From Acidobacteriota bacterium (GTDB taxonomy: Bacteria; Acidobacteriota; UBA890; WLXD01), in contig JAJCXT010000034.1 of NCBI GenBank assembly GCA_029263295.1, positions 1 to 44,096 of the forward strand: a stretch of DNA of 44,096 nucleotides, written 5' to 3'. The translations under genes were made by a program, and so were the position numbers. Under the pieces are notes generated by a model that searched no databases, was not told the origin of the DNA, and saw only the letters and a program-made list of their open reading frames with translations. This document shows positions 1 through 9,683 of this stretch, one piece after another. Each line of letters opens with the position of its first letter. Within the stretch, counting starts at the first letter, position 1.

Positions 1-864
1 CACGTGCCTGGCCATGCGCAGCATGACCTCCTCGGCAACCTCCTGCACCGACCGCGCCAGGTCCATCTCGCGCTGGGTCAGTTCCGACTCGGGTTCGCGC
101 GGCGGCGCCCCGAACAGATCGTGGAACGCCTCCGAGGTCATCGTCAGACCCTGGCAGTAATTGAAGTACTGCTGGTTGAGGCGGAACGAGCCGTCCTCGC
201 GCAGGTCCATGAGGTGGTCGTAGATGAGGTCCGTGTACTTGGGCTCGCCGTAGGGGGCGAGTCCCATCACCTTGTACTCGCCCGAGTTCACGCGGAACCC
301 GGTGTAGTAGGTAAACGCGGTGTACAGGAGCCCGAGGCTGTGCGGAAACTTGAGCTCGGCCTTCAGCTCGATCTTGTTCCCGGAGCCGACTCCCCAGGAA
401 GCCGTGGCCCACTCACCGACCCCGTCCATGGTGAGGATCGCCGCGCTCTCGTAAGGCGACGGCAGGAAGGCCGAAGCGGCATGCGACTGGTGATGCTCGG
501 GGTAGAGAATGTCGCCCTCGAAGCCGGTTTCCTTGGCGATCAACTCGCCCATCCACAACTTCTGCTTGAGCCACAGCGGCATCGCCTTCATGAACGAGGT
601 GCGCCCCTGCGGCGCGAAGGCGAGGTAGGTCTCGAGCAGCCGCTCGAACTTGTTCCACGGCTTGTCGTAGAACGCGACCGCGTCGAGATCGCCTGTCGTG
701 AGGCCCGCCTCTTTCAGGCAGTACTCGATCGCGTGCGTGGGGAAGCCATGATCATGCTTCTTGCGCGTGAAGCGTTCTTCCTGGGCCGCGGCCACGATCT
801 CGCTGCCGCGCACGAGGCACGCGGCAGAGTCGTGATAGAAGGCGGAGAGCCCGAGGATGTTCAT
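1..864 (-). CDS. Carbamoyltransferase, NodU/CmcH family (partial, C-terminus cut by window edge)
   Basis: The reverse strand is open from an ATG at 864 to the window start, giving 288 residues without a stop. The start MNILGLSAFYHDSAAC, the histidine motif EHHQSHAASAF and the segment DGVGEWATASWG are typical of the N-terminal Kae1-like domain of NodU/CmcH carbamoyltransferases. These enzymes use carbamoyl phosphate and ATP to carbamoylate a sugar or antibiotic hydroxyl. Full-length members are about 570-600 residues, so roughly half is missing, including the C-terminal domain. No clear Shine-Dalgarno sequence precedes the ATG. It lies just after the rplI terminator, so it needs its own promoter or read-through. 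With gmd, glycosyltransferases and UDP-sugar enzymes elsewhere in the window, a role in decorating a surface glycan is a reasonable inference. The substrate cannot be told from sequence. Confidence 0.88.
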   Translation of the reverse strand, partial: MNILGLSAFYHDSAACLVRGSEIVAAAQEERFTRKKHDHGFPTHAIEYCLKEAGLTTGDLDAVAFYDKPWNKFERLLETYLAFAPQGRTSFMKAMPLWLKQKLWMGELIAKETGFEGDILYPEHHQSHAASAFLPSPYESAAILTMDGVGEWATASWGVGSGNKIELKAELKFPHSLGLLYTAFTYYTGFRVNSGEYKVMGLAPYGEPKYTDLIYDHLMDLREDGSFRLNQQYFNYCQGLTMTSEAFHDLFGAPPREPESELTQREMDLARSVQEVAEEVMLRMARHV

Positions 865-903
865 CGTGTAGTTGACCGGATGATCACTGCTGAATGGAGC
901 TAT

Positions 904-934
904 GAAAACGCCCGGCGGCGTTAGCCACCGGGCG
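904..934 (-). terminator. Intrinsic terminator after rplI
   Basis: On the minus strand a stem CGCCCGG/CCGGGCG (928-934 with 909-915) continues past one mismatch into a three-pair inner stem with a four-base loop, followed by TTTT. It lies about 34 bp beyond the rplI stop codon, as expected for the end of the rpsF-rpsR-rplI transcript. Confidence 0.75.
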
Positions 935-967
935 CATCCAAACCGTTAGCGGTTCACCGTGCGCGAA

Positions 968-1615
968 TCAGACCGTGTCCTCGAGGTCAATTTCCTCGTC
1001 GACCGGCTTCTTTTCCTCGTCTTCGTCGCGATCGGACTTAGGCTTGGCGTTGAAGTCCGGGTACTGATCCTCGGGGTCAGCTGCCGCTTCTTCCACCGCT
1101 TCCATGACATCGGCGATGTCTTCGGCAGCGGCTGCGATCTCCACGGGGACGGGAGCTTCCTCACCCTCCTCGCCGACGATCTTGAACTTCACGTGGGCCT
1201 GCACGCCGTGCGCCAGGGTGACCGCCACGTCGTAGCTACCCAGCTTCTTGGCCGGGTGCTCGAGGTGGATTTCGCCACGGTCGACTTCGAAGCCGGCAGC
1301 CGTGAGGCCGTCGGCAAGGTCGAGCACGCTGACCGAACCGTAGAGCGCTCCGGTGGTGGAGTCGGAAACCTTGCGCTCGAAACGCAGAGCAACCTGGGAC
1401 ATCTCGTCGGCCAAGGCCTGGGCAACCGCCTTCTTCTCGGCCGCTGCGGCCTTGAGTTTGTCGAGATCGAACTCGATGGCACGGAGGTTGGCCGCGGTCG
1501 CCTGGATGGCAAGACGCTGCGGAATCAAATAGTTACGCGCGTAACCCTTCTTGACGTCGACGACTTCGCCGGGCTCGCCGAGATGGGTGACGCTCGCCTT
1601 GAGAATCAACTTCAT
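968..1615 (-). CDS. rplI: 50S ribosomal protein L9 with long acidic C-terminal tail
   Basis: This 215-residue protein begins MKLILKASVTHLGEPGEVVDV and continues with KKGYARNYLIP, the L9 signature that binds 23S rRNA near the L1 stalk. The connecting helix (about residues 45-80) is rich in Ala and Lys. The C-terminal domain with HPAKKLGSYDV ends near residue 148. Usual L9 proteins are about 150 residues. Here about 67 extra residues follow, rich in Glu, Asp and Ala and ending DEEIDLEDTV. The gene is last in the rpsF-rpsR-rplI operon, 10 bp after rpsR, and is followed by a terminator. The identity is certain. The function of the tail is unknown. Confidence 0.97.
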   Translation of the reverse strand: MKLILKASVTHLGEPGEVVDVKKGYARNYLIPQRLAIQATAANLRAIEFDLDKLKAAAAEKKAVAQALADEMSQVALRFERKVSDSTTGALYGSVSVLDLADGLTAAGFEVDRGEIHLEHPAKKLGSYDVAVTLAHGVQAHVKFKIVGEEGEEAPVPVEIAAAAEDIADVMEAVEEAAADPEDQYPDFNAKPKSDRDEDEEKKPVDEEIDLEDTV

Positions 1616-1625
1616 CGGGGAGTCC

Positions 1626-1856
1626 TTACTCGATTACGTACGGCAAGAGCGCCGCGAAACGGGCGCGCTTGATCGCAGTGGTGATCATGCGCTGATGCCT
1701 GGCAGAGTTGCCCGAGATACGACGCGGCAAAATCTTGCCGCGCGTATCGATGTACTGCTTCAGCAGCTCGACATCCTTGTAGTCAACGTACTCGGCGTCG
1801 GAGCGCGTGAGCTTGCTGATCTTCTTGCGACGCGAACGGATGAACGGCTTGGACAT
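1626..1856 (-). CDS. rpsR: 30S ribosomal protein S18
   Basis: The 76-residue product has the S18 core [25 protein letters not shown] and the RNA-binding stretch [18 protein letters not shown]18 pairs with S6 on the platform of the small subunit. Its gene follows rpsF after a gap of 2 bp and precedes rplI, the standard bacterial order. Length is normal for the family, and no zinc-binding cysteines are present (C-minus type). Confidence 0.98.
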   Translation of the reverse strand: MSKPFIRSRRKKISKLTRSDAEYVDYKDVELLKQYIDTRGKILPRRISGNSARHQRMITTAIKRARFAALLPYVIE

Positions 1857-1858
1857 CG

Positions 1859-2617
1859 TTATTCCTCCTCGTCGCTGGTGTCACCGGCATCGCCAGCATC
1901 AACCGGCTTGACGGCTTCGTCGGTTTCTTCCGCAGAAGCGTCTTCTTCAGCGGTGTCTTCTTCTGCGGGAGCCTCTTCGACAGGGGCTTCTCCTTCGGCA
2001 GCAGCTTCCTCCGCAGGAGCCTCCTCCGCAGGAGCCTCCTCGGCCGGGGCTTCTTCAGCAGGAGCCTCTTCAGCGGGAGCTTCTGCACCAGAGTCCTGCT
2101 CGGCGGGAGCTTCCTCCGCAGGAGTCTCCTCGGCGGGAGTCTCCATCTCCGTAGCAGCGACCACTTCCACACCGGCAGCGGCGGCAAGCGTCGCGTCGGT
2201 GACGGGGGCGGTGACCTGGGCCAGCTTCTCGACGGCGCGCGCTTCGGCGGCCTCGATCTGGGCCTCGACCGCGGCCTCGTCCTCTGGCTCCTGCTCTTCG
2301 ATCTTGGCGCGAACGGCGACCGCGAGAGGACCGTCCAGCTTCACGACGAGCTCCCGCAGAATCGATTCGCGAATGCGCGTGTGATGGCGGAAGTCGGACA
2401 CCATGTTCGGCGGCCCTTCGGCATGGAAGAGCACATACGTGCCCTCGTCGAACTTGTTGATCGGGTAGGCCAGGCGGCGCTTGCCCCAGACGTCGACGGC
2501 GATGATGTCGCCACCCGACGTGGTGAGCTGCTGACGCAGACCACCGATGATCGCTTCGACGTCTTCCTCCGACTCATGCGGAGAGATGATCGTCATGATC
2601 TCGTAGAACTGACTCAT
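1859..2617 (-). CDS. rpsF: 30S ribosomal protein S6 with about 157-residue Glu/Ala/Pro tail
   Basis: The start at 2617 ([18 protein letters not shown]) is preceded by AGAGGGGA at good spacing; a longer reading to 2704 lacks support. Residues 1-95 form the S6 ferredoxin-like domain, with [20 protein letters not shown] as the diagnostic segment, and bind S18 and 16S rRNA. Residues about 96-252 are an extension dominated by Glu, Ala and Pro, with tandem EEAPA units ending in DTSDEEE. Normal S6 is 95-135 residues. In E. coli, RimK adds glutamates to the S6 C-terminus; a genetically encoded acidic tail here may do something comparable, but that is inference. The gene is first in the rpsF-rpsR-rplI operon. 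Confidence 0.97.
   Translation of the reverse strand: MSQFYEIMTIISPHESEEDVEAIIGGLRQQLTTSGGDIIAVDVWGKRRLAYPINKFDEGTYVLFHAEGPPNMVSDFRHHTRIRESILRELVVKLDGPLAVAVRAKIEEQEPEDEAAVEAQIEAAEARAVEKLAQVTAPVTDATLAAAAGVEVVAATEMETPAEETPAEEAPAEQDSGAEAPAEEAPAEEAPAEEAPAEEAPAEEAAAEGEAPVEEAPAEEDTAEEDASAEETDEAVKPVDAGDAGDTSDEEE
2007..2081. repeat. Five 15-bp tandem repeats inside the S6 tail
   Basis: Five consecutive 15-bp units, close variants of TCCTCCGCAGGAGCC on the plus strand, run from 2007 to 2081. The first two units are identical and the others differ at a few positions. Each encodes EEAPA on the minus strand. Because the unit is a multiple of three, copy number can change without a frameshift. Less regular units continue on both sides. 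Confidence 0.9.
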
Positions 2618-2639
2618 AGAGTCCCCTCTTGGACGTTCG

Positions 2640-2685
2640 GCCAACGGGTAGTCCCGCTGGCGAGGAGTGCCCGCACTAGTACTCC
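2640..2685 (-). promoter_or_regulatory. Possible structured leader of rpsF
   Basis: On the minus strand, 23 bp upstream of the rpsF ATG, a 9-bp hairpin (2653-2661 with 2640-2648, one G-U pair, four-base loop) sits next to the ribosome-binding site. Just upstream, GGAGT/ACTCC (2681-2685 with 2664-2668) can form a second stem, and an alternative AGTG/CACT pairing competes with it. Many rpsF leaders carry an RNA motif bound by the S6-S18 complex for feedback control. I cannot confirm that consensus here, so regulation is a suggestion. Confidence 0.35.
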
Positions 2686-2720
2686 GCGCAGAGCGAAGCC
2701 CCAAGCGCGAGTGACTGCGA

Positions 2721-4768
<2,048 letters not shown>

Positions 4769-4772
<4 letters not shown>

Positions 4773-5377
4773 TCGGTCTGCTCCTCGTCGGAACCTTCGG
4801 GTGACGGAGTTTCGGGTTTCTTGTTGTAGGTGTTCATCGCGACGCCAATTCCGCGTCGCAGCATCATTCGTACGGCATCCGCGGAGCGTTCCACTACTTC
4901 ACGAACCGTCGCCTGCTCGCCAGCCTCGAACGGGGCCAGAACGTAGCCAGCTGTGTCGCGCCAGGGCGTCTCGCCCCTGACACCGATCCGTAATCGTGGG
5001 ATCTGCTTGGTTGCCAACTCGGCGATCACCGACTCGAGCCCGCGGTGACCGCCAGCTCCACCGCCGCGCCGGATTCTTATCTGTCCGAGCGGCAGGTCGA
5101 CATCATCGTAGGCAACCAGCACATCGCGAGGCTCTATCTGCAGGGATCTACAGCCCTGCTCCAGCCCCTCGCCGCTGCCATTCATATAAGTTTTCGAGCG
5201 CATCAGCCAGACCGTGTCGGGGCCCAGCTTGAGCTTCTCGAGCTCTATCCACTCCTTCTCGCGTCGCTCCAGGACCTTGCCCCGTTCACGGAGCAGGTCC
5301 AGGAGCATCCAACCAGCGTTGTGCCGCGTGTCGGCATACTCGTGTCCTGGATTGCCAAGACCAGCGATGGCACGCAT
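4769..5377 (-). CDS. pth: Peptidyl-tRNA hydrolase
   Basis: The 202-residue protein recycles peptidyl-tRNAs released from stalled ribosomes by cleaving the peptide-tRNA ester. GLGNPG (residues 6-11), TRHNAGW with catalytic His19, the Asn in KTYMNGSG (66) and Asp91 in [10 protein letters not shown] match the Pth active site; [12 protein letters not shown] follows. Residues 185-202 are an extra acidic tail ([10 protein letters not shown]). The gene lies 12 bp after rplY and its stop overlaps the hppA start by 4 bp. Confidence 0.97.
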
Positions 5378-5389
5378 GGGCTCGTACGA

Positions 5390-6061
5390 CTACTCGCCGC
5401 CCTCTTCTTCCTCGTCGCCACCCTTGCCGCCGATGAGCTCGGGTTCGGCCATTTCGCCGATGAGATCCGCGCCCTCTTCTTCCTCGACCTCTTCTTCAGC
5501 GGTCGGTGCGGTGACGTGAAGCAGCGTGGCTTCGACGTCAGCCATCAACTCGACGCCCTCCGGGATCTCGAGATCGCCCACATGAATTGCGTCGCCGATA
5601 CCGAGATCGCTCACGTCAACCTGGAAGTTGTCCGGAATCGCACCCGGCAAACAGCGAACGTGGAGCTCGCGAATCACCTGATCCAGGATGCCCTTGTCGA
5701 TCTTCACACCACGCGGCTCGCCGACGACCTCGATCGGAATATCGACCTCGATGGCGACGTCCATCGCGATGCGCTTGAAGTCGGCATGCAGCAGACGACT
5801 CGATACAGGATCGACCTGGTACTCGTGGATCAGCGCCGTCTGCTCGTCACCGTCGCCCACCGACAGACTCAGAATCGAGTTCTGGCCAGTCTCGGAGCGC
5901 AGAATCTCGATCACGCTGCGCGGTGAAACCGCAATCGAGCGCGCGTCGCGGCTGCCGCCGTAAAGCGTCGCCGGAATCATGCCGTCGCGACGCATGCGCT
6001 TGGCCGCGTTGGTCGTGCCCGGCTCGCGCAACTCGACCTGTAGAACTGTGGCGTCTTTCAT
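5390..6061 (-). CDS. rplY: 50S ribosomal protein L25/CTC with acidic tail
   Basis: The 223-residue protein starts with the 5S-rRNA-binding L25 domain (MKDATVLQVELREPGTTNAA, IPATLYGG, HEYQVDPVSSRLLHADF). It continues with the TL5/CTC C-terminal beta domain (IPIEVVGEPRGVKIDKG, about 108-184). The last about 37 residues are Glu/Gly-rich and end GGDEEEEGGE. The rplY symbol is used for the long CTC form, which in some genomes is named ctc. It sits between prs and pth, 12 bp from each. Confidence 0.96.
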   Translation of the reverse strand: MKDATVLQVELREPGTTNAAKRMRRDGMIPATLYGGSRDARSIAVSPRSVIEILRSETGQNSILSLSVGDGDEQTALIHEYQVDPVSSRLLHADFKRIAMDVAIEVDIPIEVVGEPRGVKIDKGILDQVIRELHVRCLPGAIPDNFQVDVSDLGIGDAIHVGDLEIPEGVELMADVEATLLHVTAPTAEEEVEEEEGADLIGEMAEPELIGGKGGDEEEEGGE

Positions 6062-6073
6062 TTCATTACCTCA

Positions 6074-7021
6074 TCAAACGAACAGCTTCGAGATGCTCGT
6101 CTCTTCGTAGATACTCCGGATGGCCTCGCCCATGAGCGGACCGACGGACAGGACCTCGATCTTGTCGCAGGCGGCCGCATCCGGAGTAAGTGGGATCGTA
6201 TCGGTCACGAAGACCTTCGTGAAGGGACTGGCCTCGAGGCGTTCGATGGCCGGCCCGGAAAAGACTGGGTGGGTGGCGAAGGCATAGACCTCGCGCGCGC
6301 CCTCTCCGATGACCGCCTCGGCACCCTTGGTCAGGGTCCCGGCGGTGTCGATCATGTCGTCGTAGAAACAGCAAGTGGCGCCTTCGACATCACCGATGAC
6401 GGTCATGCCCGCGACCTTGTTGGCTTCCTCGCGGCGCTTGTCAATCACGGCGAGGTCGGCGTTGAGGCGCTTGGCCATGGCGCGGGCACGTTCCACGCCG
6501 CCGGCATCCGGCGAAACCATCATGAGCGGGCCCTCAATCGCTTGCAGGCGCGCGAGCGCCACCGGCGCGGCGAAGAGATGGTCGACGGGAATGTTGAAGT
6601 AGCCCTGAATCTGGCCGGCGTGCAGGTCCATCGCCAGAATGCGATCGGCACCCGCCGCGGTAATCAGGTCGGCCACGAGCTTGGCCGAAACGGGCACCCG
6701 CGGTGCGTCCTTCTTGTCCTGACGGGCATATCCGAAGTACGGGATCACGGCGGTGATGTTGTGCGCCGAGGCCCGTTTGGCCGCGTCGATCATGATCAAC
6801 AACTCCATGAGGTTGTCGTTGACCGGCCGACACGTGGACTGGATCAGGAAGACCTCTACGCCACGAACGTTCTCCTGGATCTGACAGTTGATCTCGCCGT
6901 CGGCGAACGGTTTCACCGAGATTGCACTCAGATGCACTCCCATCGCGGAAGCGATAGAGGCCGCAAGGTCCGGGCAGGAATTGCCTGCGAAGACTTTGAT
7001 TTTGCGATCGATGATCGACAT
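6074..7021 (-). CDS. prs: Ribose-phosphate pyrophosphokinase
   Basis: The enzyme makes PRPP from ribose 5-phosphate and ATP for nucleotide, histidine and tryptophan synthesis. The start MSIIDRKIKVFAGNSCPDLA at 7021 gives 315 residues, normal for class I enzymes. An in-frame upstream extension would run through the tRNA-Gln gene and is rejected. The flexible loop YFGYARQDKKDAPRVPVSAK, the MDLHAGQIQG segment, and the PRPP loop DDMIDTAGT are all present. It is followed by rplY after 12 bp and preceded by tRNA-Gln on the same strand, so the tRNA may be processed from the prs transcript. Confidence 0.97.
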   Translation of the reverse strand: MSIIDRKIKVFAGNSCPDLAASIASAMGVHLSAISVKPFADGEINCQIQENVRGVEVFLIQSTCRPVNDNLMELLIMIDAAKRASAHNITAVIPYFGYARQDKKDAPRVPVSAKLVADLITAAGADRILAMDLHAGQIQGYFNIPVDHLFAAPVALARLQAIEGPLMMVSPDAGGVERARAMAKRLNADLAVIDKRREEANKVAGMTVIGDVEGATCCFYDDMIDTAGTLTKGAEAVIGEGAREVYAFATHPVFSGPAIERLEASPFTKVFVTDTIPLTPDAAACDKIEVLSVGPLMGEAIRSIYEETSISKLFV

Positions 7022-7022
7022 G

Positions 7023-7076
7023 GCGGTCAGTGCTGCGGTGAGGAACTGTGCTGCGGTGTGGAGCTGCGCCGCGGTG
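7023..7076. repeat. Three imperfect 18-bp tandem repeats in the prs leader
   Basis: Between tRNA-Gln and prs, the plus strand has three consecutive 18-bp units (7023-7040, 7041-7058, 7059-7076). All end in CGGTG and share a GCTGCGGTG-like core. They leave little room for a ribosome-binding site: no strong Shine-Dalgarno sequence is visible before prs. Their role is unknown. Confidence 0.7.
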
Positions 7077-7111
7077 GAGCCGTTCTGAGGTCTCGTGCGG
7101 GACGCCTTAAG

Positions 7112-7185
7112 CTGGGGCGGCAGGATTCGAACCTGCGAATACCGGAGCCAAAGTCCGGTGCCTTGCCTGACTTGGCGACGCCCCA
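7112..7185 (-). tRNA. tRNA-Gln (anticodon TTG)
   Basis: The minus-strand sequence folds as a cloverleaf. The acceptor is TGGGGCG/CGCCCCA with U1-A72 and discriminator G. The D arm is GCC/GGC, the anticodon stem CCGGA/TCCGG has loop CTTTGGC, and the T arm is GCAGG/CCTGC with TTCGAAT. The loop gives anticodon TTG, reading CAA/CAG. CCA is not encoded. A tRNA-Gln just upstream of prs is a conserved arrangement in several proteobacteria. Confidence 0.95.
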
Positions 7186-7269
7186 AGTCTCTATGTAGAC
7201 GCAGCGAGCCTGTCGTCGGGAAAGACCTGGGACAGAGTTCGGGCTACGCCTGAAGCGAGCGAAAGTTTA

Positions 7270-8145
7270 CTACTCCGAATCGCGCGGCGCTGCCCTCCGG
7301 AACAGGCCCCCCTCGGCGGCCAGCTCGCTCAGCGGGCGGACCTCGAAGCCCGGGGGAACCTGGATATCGAAGAAATCGGCCGAAAAGTCCGGGTTCAAGG
7401 TCGGCGAACCGCTCAAGCTGAGTTCGATTCCGTAGCCGTCGGGCTCTACATCGAGCCTCAGAGCATCGGGAATCGGTGGCTGGGCAAGCCATGAGGTCAG
7501 TGTTGCAGTCACCATGCCGCGAGGGCCGTCGGTGGCACCACGGATGATGCGATCAAAGCGCTGGGTCACCGGATGGAGCCAGGCACGGGTCCCCGAAAGG
7601 GTATCGACGCGAATGCGCCGCGCATCGGCGTCCCAGATTGTGGTGGCGCCAGTGCGCTCGCCAAGTGGAACGCCGTAGCCGAGCAGGACCGCCGCAGCGT
7701 CGGCAGCCGAGAGATCGAATCCCAGCGCTCGTTCGAAGGCCGCCCCGGACGAGGGGCCGCGATAAACGACGCGATCTTCGAGATACGCGAGCCCGACCTC
7801 ATACTCGTTCACGCGCAGGTAGGCCTGGGTAGCGCCGGTAGGGGCCAGCACGATGATGTCGAGATCGGCGGGAAGCCGCACGTAGATGGCCAGATCAGCG
7901 CTAGCCCGGCCGATTCCCTTCGCAACGCGCATCGAGTAGGACCCGCCGAGGCCCTGGAGCCCATCCCACTGCTCGAGCGCCGGCGTCAGGAACGCCGCGG
8001 GGTTGGCCTGAGCGCGGGCGGCGACGTCAGGATGATCGTCGGTCCAGCGATGGCTCGAGCAACCGCTGAGCACCAGCACCGCCAGCGCTGTCGCGGCGGC
8101 CGGCCGCCAGCCAGATGTTCGCCCGATTGTCGTCGCCCGTTGCAC
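7270..8145 (-). CDS. Outer-membrane lipoprotein, probably LolB-like
   Basis: The protein (291 residues from a GTG at 8145) has a signal peptide ending in lipobox LSGC (Cys29), so it should be lipidated. The chosen start is preceded by GGGAAGGG; an upstream GTG at 8196 adds 17 residues and is less convincing. The mature part holds repeated beta-strand segments such as ASADLAIYVRLPADLDIIVLAPTG, followed by VNEYEVGLAYLEDRVVYRG. This resembles the LolA/LolB half-barrel and the family of DUF4292-type lipoproteins. Its position ahead of tRNA-Gln and prs matches lolB in the gammaproteobacterial lolB-ispE-tRNA-prs order, although ispE is absent. The LolB assignment rests on context and fold impression and is not proven. 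Confidence 0.65.
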   Translation of the reverse strand: MQRATTIGRTSGWRPAAATALAVLVLSGCSSHRWTDDHPDVAARAQANPAAFLTPALEQWDGLQGLGGSYSMRVAKGIGRASADLAIYVRLPADLDIIVLAPTGATQAYLRVNEYEVGLAYLEDRVVYRGPSSGAAFERALGFDLSAADAAAVLLGYGVPLGERTGATTIWDADARRIRVDTLSGTRAWLHPVTQRFDRIIRGATDGPRGMVTATLTSWLAQPPIPDALRLDVEPDGYGIELSLSGSPTLNPDFSADFFDIQVPPGFEVRPLSELAAEGGLFRRAAPRDSE

Positions 8146-8212
8146 GTAACCACCCTTCCCGCGGCCGTCGCCCGAATCGCTCTGAAGCGTCACCACCGCC
8201 CGGTCCCAACCT

Positions 8213-8218
8213 TATAAT
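8213..8218 (+). promoter_or_regulatory. Candidate -10 element upstream of glyA
   Basis: A perfect TATAAT stands 115 bp before the glyA ATG in an otherwise GC-rich divergent spacer. No good -35 hexamer is visible 16-18 bp upstream, so it is only a candidate. If used, the leader would be a little over 100 nt. Confidence 0.35.
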
Positions 8219-8273
8219 GTCGCCTTGCCGCGCGGCGCTCGATCGTCCGCCACTCTGCCCCGGAACCCTGCTC

Positions 8274-8301
8274 CTGGGCCCCTGATTGAACTGGGCCCCT
8301 G
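8274..8301. repeat. 11-bp direct repeat in the glyA leader
   Basis: CTGGGCCCCTG occurs at 8274-8284 and again at 8291-8301, spaced by 17 bp, upstream of glyA. Each copy contains the palindrome GGGCCC. It could be a protein-binding site or chance in GC-rich DNA. Confidence 0.5.
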
Positions 8302-8333
8302 GCAGCAATGCCCCGCACAAGTTTGGACCGACT

Positions 8334-9623
8334 ATGACCGACACCACGACCGACGCCCCGCTGACCGGCCGCCTGCTCGCCCGCGACCTCGCCACCGTCG
8401 ACCCGGCCGTCGCCGATGCCATCCGCCGCGAGACCGACAAGCAGGACCACAAGCTGGTCATGATCGCCAGCGAGAACTACTCCTCCGAGGCGGTCCTGCA
8501 GGCGAGCGGCTCGGTGATGTCCAACAAGTATGCCGAGGGGTACCCGGGCAAGCGCTACTACGGCGGCTGCGAGTTCGTGGATCTGACCGAGAACCTCGCC
8601 ATCGAGCGCGCCAAGGAGCTGTTTGGCGCCGAACATGCGAACGTGCAGCCACACTGCGGCACCCAGGCGAACATGGGTGTGTACTTCTCGGTGCTCGAGC
8701 CCGGTGACACACTGATGGGCATGGATCTGCCGCACGGCGGGCATCTGTCGCACGGTCACCGGCTGTCATTTTCCGGACGCATGTACGACATCGTCACCTA
8801 CGGGGTCGATCGCGAGACCGAGTTGCTCGATTACGACGCGATGGCCGAGGTCGCCGAACGCGAGAAGCCGAAGCTGATCGTCGTCGGCGCGTCGGCATAC
8901 CCGCGCCACATCGATTTCGAGCGCTGCCGCGAAATCGCCGACTCCGTTGGCGCCTACCTGCACGCGGACATCGCCCACCCGGCCGGCCTGGTAGCCGCGG
9001 GGCTGCACCCGAACCCCTGCCCGGTGGCCGATTTCGTCACCACGACCACCCACAAGACGCTGCGCGGGCCGCGCGGCGGACTCATCATGTGTAAGGAAGA
9101 ACACGCGAAGACCGTGGACCGAAGTATCTTCCCGGGCATCCAGGGTGGCCCGTTCGAGCACCTCATCGCCGCCAAGGCGGTCTGCTTCGGCGAGGCGCTA
9201 ACCGATGGGTTCAAGGCCTACGCGGCCCAGATCATCGCCAACGCCAAGGCGCTGGCGGCGCACTTGACCGACGGCGGCTACCGCATCGTGTCCGGCGGCA
9301 CGGACACGCATCTGGTGCTGGTCGACGTGGGCATGAAGGACATCACCGGCAAGGAAGCCGAGGCCTGGCTGAACAGCGCCGGCATCGTAGTGAACAAGAA
9401 CACCATCCCGTTCGATGACCGCTCGCCCTTCGTCACCTCGGGAGTGCGCATCGGGACCCCGTCGGTCACCTCGCGAGGTCTCACCGAGGCGCACATGGAG
9501 GCGGTCAGCGGCTGGATCATCCGCGCGCTCGCCTCTGGCGGCGATGAGGCCACGCTGGCAGAGATCGCAGGCCAGGTGCGTGAGCTTTCGAACGCGTTTC
9601 CGATCTACAACTGGCGTCTGTGA
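8334..9623 (+). CDS. glyA: Serine hydroxymethyltransferase
   Basis: This PLP enzyme interconverts serine and glycine with tetrahydrofolate, feeding one-carbon metabolism. The chosen start [12 protein letters not shown] gives 429 residues. A TTG at 8286 would add 16 residues. [23 protein letters not shown] and the cofactor motif [14 protein letters not shown] with Lys241 as the Schiff-base lysine are all intact, as is the C-terminal VRIGTP. Upstream lie a candidate -10 element and an 11-bp direct repeat. It reads divergently from the LolB-like gene. Confidence 0.98.
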   Translation: MTDTTTDAPLTGRLLARDLATVDPAVADAIRRETDKQDHKLVMIASENYSSEAVLQASGSVMSNKYAEGYPGKRYYGGCEFVDLTENLAIERAKELFGAEHANVQPHCGTQANMGVYFSVLEPGDTLMGMDLPHGGHLSHGHRLSFSGRMYDIVTYGVDRETELLDYDAMAEVAEREKPKLIVVGASAYPRHIDFERCREIADSVGAYLHADIAHPAGLVAAGLHPNPCPVADFVTTTTHKTLRGPRGGLIMCKEEHAKTVDRSIFPGIQGGPFEHLIAAKAVCFGEALTDGFKAYAAQIIANAKALAAHLTDGGYRIVSGGTDTHLVLVDVGMKDITGKEAEAWLNSAGIVVNKNTIPFDDRSPFVTSGVRIGTPSVTSRGLTEAHMEAVSGWIIRALASGGDEATLAEIAGQVRELSNAFPIYNWRL

Positions 9624-9683
9624 CGATGCGCGGGTTGAGCTACCCTCCGATGACGCGCGTGAGCGTCGGAACACTCGCATGCC

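Noticed and set aside
4..924. 306-residue plus-strand frame at the left edge
   Set aside because: It lies antisense to the clear carbamoyltransferase reading on the minus strand and has low-complexity Arg/Val/Leu composition.
7022..7186. 55-residue N-terminal extension of Prs
   Set aside because: It would run through tRNA-Gln and the 18-bp repeats. Family length and the MSIID start support 7021.
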